Assembly (NCBI GenBank): GCA_046724665.1
Contig: JBKOWZ010000148.1
Coordinates: 1-43,188, forward strand
Source of the DNA: Actinocrinis sp046724665
Lineage (GTDB): Bacteria; Actinomycetota; Actinomycetes; Streptomycetales; Catenulisporaceae
Length of the DNA stretch: 43,188 nt
Direction: 5' to 3'
A program made the position numbers and the translations under genes. Below the pieces are notes generated by a model. The model was not told the origin of the DNA and made no database searches. It saw only the letters and a list, made by a program, of their open reading frames with translations. Within the stretch, counting starts at the first letter, position 1; each line of letters opens with the position of its first letter. Below, one piece after another: positions 7,879 through 16,416 of this stretch.

Positions 7879-10536
7879 GTGGGGCGGCTTCGGGAGCTGG
7901 TCGAGGCGATTCAGGCGCGGCTGCTGCGCGTCAACGAGACCGGAAGCCTCGCGTCCGTCATGGAACACGAGGCGTTCGAGCAGGGCGGCCTCCTCGCGGA
8001 CGCGTTGAACGAGCTGCTGACCGCAGGACGCGACGACCTTCCCGCCCGGCACTCGCTCGGGTGGCTCTACTGGTTGCAGTCGAACGGACTGCCCGAACCG
8101 CACGGCCAGGCCGCGCGTGACGCCGCGATCAGCGTGCTGAAACCCTGCTTCATGGCCAGGGCGGGAGTGCTGCCCGTGCCCCTGCTTCCCGAACTCGCTG
8201 AGCGCTCCATCCCGGACGCGACGGCGATGCTCCAGCTGGCGGCCTCCCAGTCACGCGAGGGCGGGTCAGGGGCCTTCGATCCGCGCGTCCTCGAAGCGAC
8301 GGTCACGGTGTGGACGCAGATCGCCACAACGTTCAACGACCAATTGACCAGTCATCCGCAACGTGCATCCGTCCTGTCAAACCTCTGTAGCGCACTGCTG
8401 CGACGGTACGAATTCAGCGGTCTGTCGGCCGATCTCGACGAGGCCATCGCCGCGGCGTCCTCAGCTGTCGCCGTGGCACTCGACGACCATCCGGATCGTG
8501 CATTCATGCTCGCAAAGTACGGCGAACTGCTGCGCATCCAGGCTGAGCGGACGGGAAGCGCTGCCGGTCTCGACGCCGCAGTGGCCGTGGCACGCGAGGC
8601 GGTGGCACGCACGCCCGCGTCCGACCAGGCGAAACGGGCCGCGCGGCAGGTGAATCTGGCCGCCGCTCTCCAGCAACGCGCCCGATCCTTCCCTGACCGC
8701 CCCGCCGCCGCGGCCGATCTGTCGGAGTCGATCGCGGTGGCCGGCCAGGCGGCCTCGGCGGCGCAGTGGCCGGAAGCAAGAATAAAAGCCCTGGCGAATC
8801 TCAACGGCGCGCTCCTGTTGCGTTTCGAGCGCGTCGGCGACCGTGCCGACCTCGACAGCGCGGTGGCCGTCGGCCGCGAAGCTGTGGCGGCGGCCGCACG
8901 AAGCAGCGCCGCAGGACTCGAACACGCCGTCGCTCTCACGAACCTCGGCGTAGCCCTGGCACGCCGGTTCGAGCACTACGCGGACGCACGGGACCTGGAA
9001 GACGCGGTGCGCGTCACCACAGAAGCCGTACACGACACGCAGGCTCCTGCGACGATCAGGGTCAGGGCGGCGTGCATCGGCGGACGCCTGGCCGCGCCCC
9101 GCGACCCGGCTCGCGGTGCCGCCCTGCTGGAGGCGGCCGTGGCGTTGCTGCCGCTGCTCGCTCCCCGGCACCTGACCAGCGGAGACACGCAGGACGCACA
9201 GCACAGGCTCGGCGAGATCACCGGGGTGGCCAGCGACGCCGCAGCGGCTGTTCTGGCGGACGATTCGGCCGGTCCGCCGTCCGCACGCGCCGCACGTGCC
9301 CTTCGACTGCTCGAACAGGGTCGGGGAGTCCTGCTCGGTCGGGGCTTCGACGCGCGCGGCAGCCGAGCCGTGCCGGAACGTGAGCACCCTGCTACCGCAG
9401 AACTGTCAGCCGCCGGCGCCGAGGGGCCGGTCGTGGTCTTCAACGTCACCCTGACGAGTGGTCATGCACTGCTTGTGACCAGCGACGGCGTTCAAGCGCT
9501 ACCGCTGCCCGGCGTGACCGTGGAGTCCGTTCTGGCGCAAGGACGGATCTTCTACCCGGCGCTCGATGAGACGCTCACGGACGAGCCCGCGAGCAGGTCC
9601 GGGAACGCGTCGCGCATGCTGAACTCGCTCGAATGGCTCTGGGACAACGTGACCGGACCCGTACTCGACGCCCTCGGTATTCACACGACGCCCGCCGCCG
9701 GCCAACCGGCGCCGCGCGTCTGGTGGGCGACCGGGGGAGTGCTGGGCATGCTGCCCGTGCACGCGGCCGGCTACCACAGGGATCCTCAGACCTCGACCAA
9801 ACGCACCGTCATGGATCGTGTGGCCTCGTCGTACACGCCGACCGTTCGTGCACTGCTACATTCCCGAGTTCACCGCGACCGTCAGCGCGCCATGCCCACC
9901 TCCAACCTCAGTTCCCTGATCGTGGCGATGCCTACGACACCCGATGACGATGCCCTGCCAGGCGCCGCCGACGAGGCCGAGGCGCTCGCGTCTGCACTCC
10001 CCGACCCTCTCGTCCTGATCGAGCCCGGGCCCGGCGACCGCAGGGAACCGCCGACCAAACCACGCGTCCTTCGTGAGCTGGCTCACCGCTCGATCGCGCA
10101 CTTCGCCTGCCATGGCGGCCACGACGCCGCTGACCCCGGATCCAGTCGGCTGCTGCTGCACGACCACCGGGAGGACCCGCTGTCCGTCAGCGCGCTGGCC
10201 GCGGTCGATCTCAGCCACGTCAGGCTCGCTTTCCTCTCCGCGTGCGACACCGCCTCCGGCCTGGTGTCGAGCCGCCTGCTCGACGAGTCGATCCACCTCG
10301 CCGCCGCGTTCCAACTGGCCGGCTTCCCCCACGTGGTCGGCACGCAGTGGGTGGTCAACGACGTGGTCGCGCTGCATATCGCCCGCGACTTCTACGCCGG
10401 GCTGATCGACCCCGCGACCGCTCGGCTGGACCCGGACCGCTGCGCGCAGGCGCTGCGCACGGCGCTTCTGCGACAGCGGGATCGGCACGTGGGGATGCCG
10501 TACCTGTGGTCGTCCCACATCCACGCAGGGGCCTGA
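7879..10536 (+). CDS. TPR-repeat CHAT-domain protease 2
   Basis: An 885-residue protein. The frame is open from upstream (ATG at 7843, GTG at 7858 and 7861, the last overlapping the CATRA stop as GTGA), but only GTG 7879 has a good ribosome binding site (AAGGGGA at 7864-7870, spacing 8), so it is preferred. The N-terminal about 110 residues are unique. TPR-like repeats run from about 150 to 440. The CHAT domain occupies about 520-885, with the dyad His in HFACHGG (H745) and Cys in FLSACDTA (C789), then 'AFQLAGFPHVVGTQWVVND'. It is shorter in the TPR part than CHAT 1 and diverged in sequence, so it is not a recent duplicate. It ends the CATRA operon; an unrelated amylase gene follows 115 bases later. 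Confidence 0.86.
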   Translation: MGRLRELVEAIQARLLRVNETGSLASVMEHEAFEQGGLLADALNELLTAGRDDLPARHSLGWLYWLQSNGLPEPHGQAARDAAISVLKPCFMARAGVLPVPLLPELAERSIPDATAMLQLAASQSREGGSGAFDPRVLEATVTVWTQIATTFNDQLTSHPQRASVLSNLCSALLRRYEFSGLSADLDEAIAAASSAVAVALDDHPDRAFMLAKYGELLRIQAERTGSAAGLDAAVAVAREAVARTPASDQAKRAARQVNLAAALQQRARSFPDRPAAAADLSESIAVAGQAASAAQWPEARIKALANLNGALLLRFERVGDRADLDSAVAVGREAVAAAARSSAAGLEHAVALTNLGVALARRFEHYADARDLEDAVRVTTEAVHDTQAPATIRVRAACIGGRLAAPRDPARGAALLEAAVALLPLLAPRHLTSGDTQDAQHRLGEITGVASDAAAAVLADDSAGPPSARAARALRLLEQGRGVLLGRGFDARGSRAVPEREHPATAELSAAGAEGPVVVFNVTLTSGHALLVTSDGVQALPLPGVTVESVLAQGRIFYPALDETLTDEPASRSGNASRMLNSLEWLWDNVTGPVLDALGIHTTPAAGQPAPRVWWATGGVLGMLPVHAAGYHRDPQTSTKRTVMDRVASSYTPTVRALLHSRVHRDRQRAMPTSNLSSLIVAMPTTPDDDALPGAADEAEALASALPDPLVLIEPGPGDRREPPTKPRVLRELAHRSIAHFACHGGHDAADPGSSRLLLHDHREDPLSVSALAAVDLSHVRLAFLSACDTASGLVSSRLLDESIHLAAAFQLAGFPHVVGTQWVVNDVVALHIARDFYAGLIDPATARLDPDRCAQALRTALLRQRDRHVGMPYLWSSHIHAGA

Positions 10537-10651
10537 TGTCATTCCCGCACCGATCCGCACTTTCCGGGCAGCCGGTCGCGGTGTACCGTCACCAGGGCGT
10601 CTGTATGCATGAGGCATCGAGGACTGCGTCGTAGTGCGCTGAGATGGAGCG

Positions 10652-12445
10652 ATGATGCGCCGTCACCCCGGAAGATCCCTCGTCGTCGCCGTCGGGCTGC
10701 TCGCCGCGACTGCCGTCCCCGTCGCCCTGGTGAGCGCCGCGGCGCCCGCGCAGGCGAGCGTCGCGGCCAAGGACGTCACCGCGAACCTGTTCATGTGGAA
10801 CTGGAACTCGGTGGCATCGGAGTGCACGAACGTCCTCGGCCCGCACGGCTACGCCGCGGTCCAGGTCTCTCCGCCGCAGGACTCGACGACCGACGCGGCA
10901 GACGGGCACCCGTGGTGGGAGATCTACCAGCCGGTCGATTACAACCTGACCAGCCGCATGGGCAACGACGCGCAGTTCCGGGCCATGGTCACCGCCTGCC
11001 ACCAGGCGGGGGTGAAGGTGTACGTGGACGCCGTGCTCAACCACATGGCGAGGCAGCAGGGCAACGACACGAGTTACGGCGGCGTGAGCTACACGCCGGG
11101 ATCGTCGTACCCGACGTACTCGTCAGCGGACTTCCACAGCTACCCGAACGACTGCCCGGTCTCCTCCAACCAGATCTCTGACTGGAACAACTACCAGCAG
11201 GTCACCGAGTGCCAGCTCGACGCGCTGCCGGACCTGCGCACCGAATCGACCTACGTGCGCAACACCGAGGCCGCGTACCTCAATAAGCTGATCGGCTACG
11301 GCGTGGACGGCTTCCGCGTCGATGCCGCGAAGCACATCGGCCACGCCGACCTGGCCGCCGTCGAAGCGCTGCTGAACAAGGACACGATGACCGGCCAGCC
11401 GGTCTACATCGTCCAGGAGGTGGCGCTCGGCAGCACGAACACGCAGTTGCAGCCGGCCTCCTTCGAGAACACCGGCAGCCTGATCGGCTTCGACTACGCC
11501 GACGCGATCAAGACCCAGTTCACCGGCAACATCGCCAACTTCGGCGGCTTCGCCTCGTGGAGCCTGATCCCGGGCGCGTACTCGTCCACCTTCGTGAACA
11601 ACCACGACACCGAGCGCGACGGCTCGAACCTGAGCTACAAGAACGGCGCCACCTACGTCCTGGCCACCGAGTTCCTGCTGGCCTGGGGCTTCGGAACGCC
11701 GCAGGTGTACTCGGGCTTCACCTGGAGCAGCAGCAGCGCCTCGCCGCCCGCCGACGCCAACGGCTTCGTGACCAACACGAACTGCGCCGCCGGCTGGTAC
11801 TGCACCGACCGGCTGACCGGCGTGGCGAACATGGTCGATTGGCACAACCTCGCGCTGGCCAACGGCGACCCGGTGACCAACTGGTACACCGACGGCACCA
11901 ACCTGATCGCGTTCTCGCGCGGCGCGGACGCGTGGATCTCCCTCAACAACGAGCCCTCCGCGCAGACCCGCACCTTCACCACCGGCCTGCCCGACGGCAC
12001 CTACTGCGACATCATCCACGGCTCGGTGTCCGGCACCGCGTGCACCGGCCCGACCGTCACGGTTTCCGCCAACCGCGCGACGGTCACGGTCCCCGCGAAC
12101 GACGCCGTCGCGATCGACCGCAACAGCCGCGTGCCCGGCGCACCCGCGGCCACATTCACGGTGAACGTCAACGCGAACGTCACGACGGCCTGGGGACAGA
12201 ACGTTTACATCGTCGGCTCGATCCCGGCCCTCGGCAGCTGGAACACGGCCAACGCCGTGGCGCTGTCCTCGCAGAAGTACCCTTACTGGACCGCCGCGCT
12301 CAGCGTGCCCACGAACACGTATTTCGAGTACAAGTACATCAAGATCGACGCGAGCGGAGCCGTCATCTGGGAAAGTGGGAGCAACCGCTTCTACACGACA
12401 GGCTCGTCGGGCTCGATCACCTTCAACGACACCTGGCATTCATAA
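10652..12445 (+). CDS. Secreted alpha-amylase (GH13) with C-terminal starch-binding CBM20
   Basis: A 597-residue endo-acting alpha-1,4-glucanase precursor for extracellular starch. An N-terminal signal peptide (MRRHPGRS, a hydrophobic core, and 'APAQAS') ends near residue 36. The GH13 barrel spans about 40-400. The nucleophile is D224 in GFRVDAAKHI, the acid/base is E256 in IVQEVALG, and the third carboxylate is D319 in NNHDTE. An all-beta C-domain follows to about 490. Residues about 497-597 are a CBM20 ('VYIVGSIPALGSW', FEYKYIKID, IWESGSNR). Two tandem ATGs exist; GGAG at 10646-10649 is better spaced for the second (10655), so the true start may be one codon later. The gene is preceded by its own 115-bp intergenic region and is not part of the CATRA operon. 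I saw no clear maltose-regulator operator. Confidence 0.95.
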   Translation: MMRRHPGRSLVVAVGLLAATAVPVALVSAAAPAQASVAAKDVTANLFMWNWNSVASECTNVLGPHGYAAVQVSPPQDSTTDAADGHPWWEIYQPVDYNLTSRMGNDAQFRAMVTACHQAGVKVYVDAVLNHMARQQGNDTSYGGVSYTPGSSYPTYSSADFHSYPNDCPVSSNQISDWNNYQQVTECQLDALPDLRTESTYVRNTEAAYLNKLIGYGVDGFRVDAAKHIGHADLAAVEALLNKDTMTGQPVYIVQEVALGSTNTQLQPASFENTGSLIGFDYADAIKTQFTGNIANFGGFASWSLIPGAYSSTFVNNHDTERDGSNLSYKNGATYVLATEFLLAWGFGTPQVYSGFTWSSSSASPPADANGFVTNTNCAAGWYCTDRLTGVANMVDWHNLALANGDPVTNWYTDGTNLIAFSRGADAWISLNNEPSAQTRTFTTGLPDGTYCDIIHGSVSGTACTGPTVTVSANRATVTVPANDAVAIDRNSRVPGAPAATFTVNVNANVTTAWGQNVYIVGSIPALGSWNTANAVALSSQKYPYWTAALSVPTNTYFEYKYIKIDASGAVIWESGSNRFYTTGSSGSITFNDTWHS

Positions 12446-12487
12446 CTTAATTCGAGTGAAGTTTTCCGCGCGAAGGGGTGGGACCTG

Positions 12488-13549
12488 ATGCTGTGGGTCA
12501 ACGGAAAGAAGATGGGCAAGGCCGACGTGCCCGTCGAGGCCGTGGCGACGGCGCCGTACGCCGACGACGACGTCGTGCGGGACTTCCGCACCTGGGACGA
12601 GGCACGCGACTTCGAAGAGAAGAAGACCGACCACATCGGCAACCTGCCGGGGCCGGCCGAACCAGGGGTCTGGGTGCGGTTCGAGAGCGCCGGTCTCAAT
12701 ATCGTCGGCGAGGAGCACGACTACATCACGCTGGACCAGACCACCGCGGCGGTGCGGTCGCTCAACTTCATCGACGAGCAGTTCGCCACCGACACCCTTC
12801 CCCCGAACAGCGCGTTCCGGAACGCCTACCTGGACGAGAACCGCGACATGCTGGTCAAGTTCGGCATAGACACCGCGAGCGACCTCACGCTCGTGGGCGG
12901 CGAGTCGCTGCTGCCGAAGATCGCCGACACGGTCGCCGAACTCGTGCCCTTCTTCGCCAAGCAGCAGGACATGAAGGCGATGACCTCCGGTGGAGGCCGC
13001 TACTGGGGCAAGCCGGACCAGCGGTACATCAAGATCGGCTGGGGCTGGGCGAAGGACCTCGTCGGCCACGCCAACACGGCCAACGAGACCACGCTCGTCC
13101 AGGTGGTCAACGCCCGGCACGCCATCCTCGATCCGTTCATCACCGGCCTGCCTGTGGACGGCTTCCTCGGGGATCCGCTCGTCCTGGACATCAACAAGGA
13201 CAAGTACGCGCCGCTGCTGGAACTCTGCCAGGCGTACGTACCCGTGATGATCGAGCGGGCTTACACTGACCCCGGAATCACCGTGGACGAGCAACTGATC
13301 CTGAAGGCGATGCCGACGGGAACGGTCAACGAACAGCTCAAGATGTTCGCGCTGTGGCGCAACCTGTACTTCGCGAAGGCCGTCGAGAAGGCCGCCGCGC
13401 GCAATGTGCGGTACGCGGGTATGGGGGACGCCCACCGCGTGTGGCTCGTGACGGAAAACCGGGTGCCGAACAACGCGCACCTGTACAGCTTCAGCCGACA
13501 GAACTTCAAAGCAGTCATCGCGCACACCGACTTGCTGCGGTCCTCCTGA
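12488..13549 (+). CDS. Unassigned protein with two GxxH motifs (possible TIKI/EreA/TraB-like fold)
   Basis: A 353-residue cytoplasmic-looking protein; the ATG is preceded by the purine-rich GAAGGGGTGGGA. I do not recognise a specific family. Visible features are GEEH at residues 74-77 (context NIVGEEHDYITL), GDAH at 313-316 near the C-terminus (YAGMGDAHRVW), and between them helical segments with several conserved-looking Asp/Trp positions (WGWAKDL, LPVDGFLGDPLVLDIN). Two GxxH motifs plus a glutamate are the hallmark described for the TIKI/erythromycin-esterase/TraB/ChaN superfamily, which includes metal-dependent hydrolases. That link is inference only. The gene starts 42 bases after the amylase and precedes a second unknown gene by 29 bases, so the two unknowns probably form an operon. 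Confidence 0.55.
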   Translation: MLWVNGKKMGKADVPVEAVATAPYADDDVVRDFRTWDEARDFEEKKTDHIGNLPGPAEPGVWVRFESAGLNIVGEEHDYITLDQTTAAVRSLNFIDEQFATDTLPPNSAFRNAYLDENRDMLVKFGIDTASDLTLVGGESLLPKIADTVAELVPFFAKQQDMKAMTSGGGRYWGKPDQRYIKIGWGWAKDLVGHANTANETTLVQVVNARHAILDPFITGLPVDGFLGDPLVLDINKDKYAPLLELCQAYVPVMIERAYTDPGITVDEQLILKAMPTGTVNEQLKMFALWRNLYFAKAVEKAAARNVRYAGMGDAHRVWLVTENRVPNNAHLYSFSRQNFKAVIAHTDLLRSS

Positions 13550-13578
13550 GCGTCGCGACGAGAAAGGACCGAGGGACA

Positions 13579-14166
13579 ATGGCCAAGGAACTCAACGTAC
13601 GTATCGGCGTTGTCATCACCCGCGAGCTGCCGGGCACCGCGGCGATCAAGGCGCCGGCCACGATCTGGTGGCTGGGCAGCCGCTTCCGCGTGCACATCGA
13701 GTCCGGGCTCCCGGTGGGCGACCTGCTGGGGCTGGCGAGCTCGCCGCGCGGCTTCGGCCGGGAACCGCGCACCAAAGAGGAGTTCATGGACACGCGGATC
13801 AAGCTTCCCGGCACGACCGACGTGTACGGCGACCGCGCCGCGCGGCTCGGCACAGTGATCGAGCACGGCACGAAGCTGGAGGTGGACATCAACTCGCTGC
13901 TTCCGCTGGCGGAGCTGGTGCTGAGCGGCGACGTGGCCGGACTCGAGCAGAGCGGGCGCGGCAGGCTGCTGGAGCGTGACGCGAGTGAGTACACGACGTA
14001 CCTCTCCGGTGCGGAGGATGCCCGCAGCAAGGTACGACGGCTGGTTGCCGGGCCCTACACGCTGCTGCGCGAGGTGACCGACGAGCACCGCAGCGGCGCC
14101 CTGCTACGCGTCGAGGTGCTGAGCCTCGACGAAGGCGTCGTGCGCGACGCGGACGTGCGGGGCTGA
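13579..14166 (+). CDS. Hypothetical protein, 195 residues
   Basis: The ATG start has GAGGGA five bases... upstream (13571-13576) and the frame has normal high-GC third positions. There is no signal peptide, no membrane helix and no family that I recognise. The N-terminal half looks beta-rich (VRIGVVITRE, TIWWLGSRFRVHIES); the middle has a short helical 'LLPLAELVLSGDVAGLEQ'; the C-terminal part is again beta-like (GPYTLLREV, ALLRVEVLSLDEG). It follows the GxxH protein gene closely and is probably co-transcribed with it, which suggests a joint function such as substrate/adaptor or immunity, but nothing in the sequence proves this. A kinase gene begins 68 bases downstream. Confidence 0.6.
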   Translation: MAKELNVRIGVVITRELPGTAAIKAPATIWWLGSRFRVHIESGLPVGDLLGLASSPRGFGREPRTKEEFMDTRIKLPGTTDVYGDRAARLGTVIEHGTKLEVDINSLLPLAELVLSGDVAGLEQSGRGRLLERDASEYTTYLSGAEDARSKVRRLVAGPYTLLREVTDEHRSGALLRVEVLSLDEGVVRDADVRG

Positions 14167-14234
14167 GCAAGCCGGGGCACTAGAGTAAGGTGATCTAGAG
14201 ATCTTCAGCCCGCCGAGACCACGGTTGGATAGTC

Positions 14235-15812
14235 GTGAGCGAAAGCGCCGACCTGATCGCCGGACGCTACCGGCGCGACGCCCGGATCGGCGCAGGCGGG
14301 ATGGGGGTGGTGTGGCGGGCGCGCGACGAGGTGCTCGGGCGGACGGTCGCGCTCAAAGAGCTCAATGTGCCCTCCACGATCAGCCTGAGCCGCGGTGACG
14401 AGGACACGCGGCGCGCGATGCGCGAGGCCCGGATAGCGGCCCGGCTGCATCACGCCAACGTGATCGGCATCTACGACATCGTCGATCACGGCGGGCGGCC
14501 GTTCCTGGTCATGGAGTACCTGGCCTCGCGCAGCCTGTCACAGCTCATGGCCGCCGGAGAGCTGCTGTCGCCCGAGCGTGCCGCGCAGATCGGCACCCAG
14601 GTCGCCGCGGCGCTGAACGCGGCGCACAACGCGGGCATCGTGCACCGCGACGTCAAGCCCGGCAACGTCCTGCTGGGTGACGACGGCTCGGTCAAGCTCA
14701 CCGACTTCGGCATCTCGCGAGCCGTCGGCGACACCACGGTCACCGCCAGCGGCATCCTGCTCGGCACACTCGGATATATCGCCCCTGAGGTGGCGCAGGG
14801 TCAGCATGCTGATGCCCGAGGCGACGTCTACGCGCTCGGCGCGACGCTCTACGCGGCGGTCGAGGGTCACGGGCCCTTCGGCGACGACGACAACGCCGTC
14901 GCGCTGCTGTACCGGATCGTGCACGAAGAGGTCATCCCGATGCGGCGCGCCGGACCGTTGGAGCCGGTGCTGCTGTGGATGCTCCAGCGCGACCCGGCGC
15001 TGCGTCCGACGACGCCGCAGGCGCAGCGGGCGCTGGAAGCGATCGAGGCGGCGAGCGAGCGTGTCCGTGTCGCCGAGACGGCTCCGCTCCAGGCCGGCGC
15101 TGACGCGCTGCCGACGGCGCCTGCGACGCCAGTGGAGCCGGCGAAACCGGTGGAGTCTGCGGCGTCTGTAGCGCCCCCGGCTGCTGCGGAGCCTGCGAGC
15201 GGGACGAATGACAACGTTGCGCGCGAGCAGCCGGATCGCCGTCGCACCCGCCAAATGCTTATCGGCGTGCTGATAACTGCTGCCTTGCTCGCGCTCGGCG
15301 GGTGGGCACTCGCCACGTGGACGCAGCGCGGACCATCATCGCCTGCCGCCTCATCAAGCACGCCCGCGACCCACGTCGCCTCGTCCGGCTCGCCTTCCGC
15401 GCACACGTCATCGCATCCTGCGACGTCCGCGACGTCCACGTCTCCAGCGTCGCCGACGACTGCCACCGCCACCTCGGCGCACCAGAGCGTCGCCGACCAA
15501 CTCGTCTCAACCATCGTTGACTACTACAAGCTGATGCCGGGCAACCTGGATCAGGCCTGGAACTGGATGACCGCGGACTACCAGCAGAACCACGCCGGCG
15601 GCCGCAGCGGCTACCAGTCGTTCTGGTCGCAGGTCCAGCGGGTGACCGCCTCGGACGTCACGGCGAACCCGCCCTCGTCGGTAGACGCGACGATCGTCTA
15701 CTACTACAAGAACGGCGCGGTCACCGAGGAGCGCACCCGGTTCGGCCTGGTCCGCCAGCAGGGCCAGTGGAAGATCGCGAGTTCGTCGGTCCTCAGCAGC
15801 CGAAGCCGCTGA
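14235..15812 (+). CDS. Transmembrane Ser/Thr protein kinase (PknB type)
   Basis: A 525-residue kinase with a GTG start at 14235. The kinase domain covers about 9-270: glycine-rich loop IGAGGMGVVW, ATP-binding K41 (ALKELNV), catalytic D139 in HRDVKPGN, D157 of the DFG motif, and APE-like 'APEVAQG'. After an Ala/Pro/Glu-rich linker, a single membrane helix lies at about 338-360. A Ser/Thr/Pro-rich extracytoplasmic stalk then leads to a terminal domain of about 110 residues (VSTIVDYYKLMPGNLDQAW... to the end), which looks like an NTF2-like domain with the WKI strand near the end. PASTA repeats are absent, so it is not a classical PknB cell-wall sensor. The targets are unknown. It lies between the unknown gene pair and the HTH-NACHT pair. 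Confidence 0.93.
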   Translation: MSESADLIAGRYRRDARIGAGGMGVVWRARDEVLGRTVALKELNVPSTISLSRGDEDTRRAMREARIAARLHHANVIGIYDIVDHGGRPFLVMEYLASRSLSQLMAAGELLSPERAAQIGTQVAAALNAAHNAGIVHRDVKPGNVLLGDDGSVKLTDFGISRAVGDTTVTASGILLGTLGYIAPEVAQGQHADARGDVYALGATLYAAVEGHGPFGDDDNAVALLYRIVHEEVIPMRRAGPLEPVLLWMLQRDPALRPTTPQAQRALEAIEAASERVRVAETAPLQAGADALPTAPATPVEPAKPVESAASVAPPAAAEPASGTNDNVAREQPDRRRTRQMLIGVLITAALLALGGWALATWTQRGPSSPAASSSTPATHVASSGSPSAHTSSHPATSATSTSPASPTTATATSAHQSVADQLVSTIVDYYKLMPGNLDQAWNWMTADYQQNHAGGRSGYQSFWSQVQRVTASDVTANPPSSVDATIVYYYKNGAVTEERTRFGLVRQQGQWKIASSSVLSSRSR

Positions 15813-15850
15813 CCGTCAGGGAACTCTTTGCCGAAAGATATAACAGGGGC

Positions 15851-15880
15851 CTGACGCTGCCGCTCGTACGCGGGTATCGT
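15851..15880 (+). promoter_or_regulatory. Candidate vegetative promoter for the HTH-NACHT pair
   Basis: CTGACG (15851-15856) and TATCGT (15875-15880) are separated by 18 bases. They fit the actinobacterial housekeeping pattern TTGAC(n)/TANNNT with one mismatch in the -35. The site lies 77 bases before the HTH start codon, in a non-coding gap after the kinase gene. It is a match by eye only. Confidence 0.35.
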
Positions 15881-15957
15881 CTTGAACATGGGGAGCGGGG
15901 GCTGCCCACCGTGCCACACCGTTGGCCGGGTACGGCGCGACTCTGCATGGGGGATGA

Positions 15958-16389
15958 ATGCCGCGCGCTGAGAAACCGATTGATCCATTGGACGGGCCGA
16001 TCGCGGCCTTCGCACACGATCTACGCATGCTGCGGGAGAAGGCGGGACGCCCGCCCTATCGGACGCTGGCGAAGCGCGCCGGGTACTCCGCGAGCACACT
16101 GTCCGTCGCCGCCTCCGCCGCCGCGCTGCCGTCGTTGGACGTGACGCTCGCGTACGTGCAGGCGTGCGGCGGCGATCCCGAGCCGTGGCGCGAGCGCTGG
16201 TACCAGCTCGCCGCCGACGAGTTGCGGCGTAGCAGTGTCGGAACGGAGCCGAACAAGGACCCGGATGCCCCGGTCCAACGCTCGTCGGTGCCACGACTGG
16301 CCAAGACGGCCCTGATTCTCGTGTTCGGCATCGTGACGTCTGCGATCTGCTTGCGAGTAGAGAGGTTTAGGCGCCCCGTTGGCATATAG
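15958..16389 (+). CDS. XRE-like HTH protein with C-terminal membrane helix
   Basis: A 143-residue protein; the ATG at 15958 follows a GGGGGATGA ribosome site. Residues about 12-75 form a helix-turn-helix of the type common in actinobacterial conflict loci (LREKAGRPPYRTLAKRAGYSAS, then LPSLDVTLAYVQACGGDPEPW and WRERWYQ). A linker of about 30 residues is followed by one hydrophobic helix (about 113-132, AKTALILVFGIVTSAICL) and a short basic tail. A membrane-tethered HTH is unusual for a plain repressor. The next gene, 27 bases away, encodes a polytopic NACHT NTPase, so the HTH protein is probably its regulator or co-receptor. Confidence 0.75.
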   Translation: MPRAEKPIDPLDGPIAAFAHDLRMLREKAGRPPYRTLAKRAGYSASTLSVAASAAALPSLDVTLAYVQACGGDPEPWRERWYQLAADELRRSSVGTEPNKDPDAPVQRSSVPRLAKTALILVFGIVTSAICLRVERFRRPVGI

Positions 16390-16416
16390 TGCTGCACGGG
16401 GAGGTGGCGAGCGTCG

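Noticed and set aside
15958..16389. Phage-type repressor and a prophage remnant
   Set aside because: No integrase, structural or lysis genes and no att-like repeats are present; the HTH protein has a membrane helix and is paired with a NACHT gene.
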